Position numbers and translations under genes: made by a program | The notes under the pieces: model-generated | Database searches by the model: none | Told to the model about the DNA's origin: nothing | What the model saw: only the letters and a program-made list of their open reading frames with translations | In this document: positions 32,536 through 33,273 of the stretch, one piece after another | Layout of the letters: the number at the start of each line of letters is the position of its first letter | Numbering within the stretch: the stretch's first letter is position 1 | From: Lentisphaerota bacterium | GTDB lineage: Bacteria > Verrucomicrobiota > Kiritimatiellia > RFP12 > UBA1067 | DNA: 33,273 nucleotides | Assembly (NCBI GenBank): GCA_012838435.1 | Contig: DUPH01000375.1 | Location: 1-33,273 of the forward strand | Reading direction: 5' to 3'

Positions 32536-33273
32536 CACTCGCTTTCATCGGACTCGGCTTGATCGGCGGTTCGTTCGCCCGCGACTTGCGTAAGTCAGAT
32601 CTGGCCGAAGAGCTGCTCGGCGTGGACACCGATCCGGCACATGCGGCGCGCGCACTCGAACTCGGTCTTGTCGACCGCGTCGTCGCCTTGGACGAAGCCG
32701 CCAGCGAGGCCGACGTGCTGTTGCTGGCGGTACCGGTCAACGCCATCGAAACGCTTCTGCCGCGATTGCTCGACACCGCGCGTGACGGACAGACCGTGAT
32801 CGATCTCGGTTCGACCAAGCTACGTATTGCCGACGCGGTGCGCGAGCATCCGAATCGCGAACGGTACGTCGCGGCGCACCCCATGGCGGGCACGGAGCAC
32901 GCCGGTCCCGACGCCGCGCTGGAAGGACTTTTCCGGAACAAAACCGTGTTGTTGTGCGATCTCGAGTGGAGCGCACCGGACGCCTGCAAGACCGCGCTTG
33001 AGCTTTTCCATGCGGTCGGCCTCAAGTTCGAGTTCATGACCGCCGAACAGCACGACCGCCACGCCGCATACGTTTCGCACCTTTCGCATGTGGCCGCTTA
33101 CGCGCTCTCGCTCGCTGTTCAGAGCGAGGAGAAGGCCGGCTACGCTGTGCCGCGTCTAGCGGGCGGCGGATTCGCTTCCACTGTGCGCCTCGCGAAAAGT
33201 TCACCCGAGATGTGGGTGCCGATCTTCGAGCAGAACCGCGATGCGATCCTTGACGCTATTGCGGCCTTCTCCG
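32532..33273 (+). CDS. tyrA: Prephenate dehydrogenase TyrA (3' end outside the window)
   Basis: TyrA oxidatively decarboxylates prephenate (or arogenate) with NAD(P) on the way to tyrosine. ATG 32532 overlaps the preceding stop. The 247 readable codons show the N-terminal dinucleotide-binding motif FIGLGLIGGSFARDL, then VIDLGSTK, the catalytic-region HPMAGTEHAGPDAALEGLF, and HDRHAAYVSHLSHVAAYALS. The C-terminal-domain marker ASTVRLAKSSPEMWVPIFEQ follows, then N. An acidic residue (GVDTDP) ends the second strand of the nucleotide fold, suggesting NAD rather than NADP. The frame is open at the right edge; around 30-50 residues are probably missing, and any ACT domain would lie outside. Confidence 0.94.
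   Translation, partial: MTLAFIGLGLIGGSFARDLRKSDLAEELLGVDTDPAHAARALELGLVDRVVALDEAASEADVLLLAVPVNAIETLLPRLLDTARDGQTVIDLGSTKLRIADAVREHPNRERYVAAHPMAGTEHAGPDAALEGLFRNKTVLLCDLEWSAPDACKTALELFHAVGLKFEFMTAEQHDRHAAYVSHLSHVAAYALSLAVQSEEKAGYAVPRLAGGGFASTVRLAKSSPEMWVPIFEQNRDAILDAIAAFS

Overview
The window looks like a chromosomal segment of a GC-rich (roughly 60%), Gram-negative-type bacterium of the PVC superphylum, most probably Kiritimatiellota or Verrucomicrobiota. That assignment is an inference. It rests on very large secreted proteins built of autotransporter-associated beta-strand repeats and LamG-like modules, a secreted sugar-binding-type domain, Tat-dependent and fused redox proteins, and the style of the intergenic repeats. 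No rRNA, tRNA, CRISPR array, transposase or phage gene was seen.

Layout. (1) 1-1708: 3' part of a secreted repeat protein (protein A), frameshifted near 894. (2) 1709-2226: gene-free stretch with a mosaic of short-period repeats, then a promoter. (3) 2227-8252: the translation/RNA operon nusA-infB-rbfA-truB-ribF. (4) 8292-10047, minus: an rdgC-like gene followed by a small methyltransferase. (5) 10048-12915: intergenic hairpins and a sigma70-type promoter, then secreted repeat protein B, interrupted by an in-frame TAG at codon 51. (6) 12882-15757, minus: operon of a Tat-signal DUF362 protein, a membrane polyferredoxin with a His/Cys-rich insert, and queH, which overlaps the 3' end of gene B. 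(7) 15758-16061: gene-free, with a REP/MITE-like element. (8) 16062-19650: folD, an unrecognised 651-residue protein, and nudC, coupled by 4-base overlaps. (9) 19707-20927, minus: secreted trypsin-like protease. (10) 21047-27291: giant secreted protein C (about 2,081 residues after correcting one frameshift) with five LamG-like modules. (11) 27296-31555, minus: operon of a secreted carbohydrate-binding-type protein, an O-antigen-ligase-like membrane protein, a fused lipid acyltransferase (OlsF/GlsA-GlsB-like) and a UPF0316 membrane protein. (12) 31657-33273: amidohydrolase and tyrA, which runs off the right edge.

How they work together. The housekeeping operons cover transcription antitermination, translation initiation, 30S maturation, tRNA modification (TruB, QueH), flavin and folate cofactors, and aromatic amino-acid synthesis. 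The accessory material is about the cell envelope: three huge exported repeat proteins, a secreted protease, an envelope-polymer ligase or polymerase, and an acyltransferase likely to make amino-acid lipids.

The most striking pattern is that all three large secreted repeat-protein genes carry one disabling lesion each (two apparent G5-to-G4 deletions, one Trp-to-amber), while every housekeeping gene is intact, including those with longer homopolymers. Other points of interest are the repeat mosaic at 1711-1872, the hairpin element at 15949-16037, a probably leaderless promoter at 31563-31591, and the unknown protein at 16937-18892.
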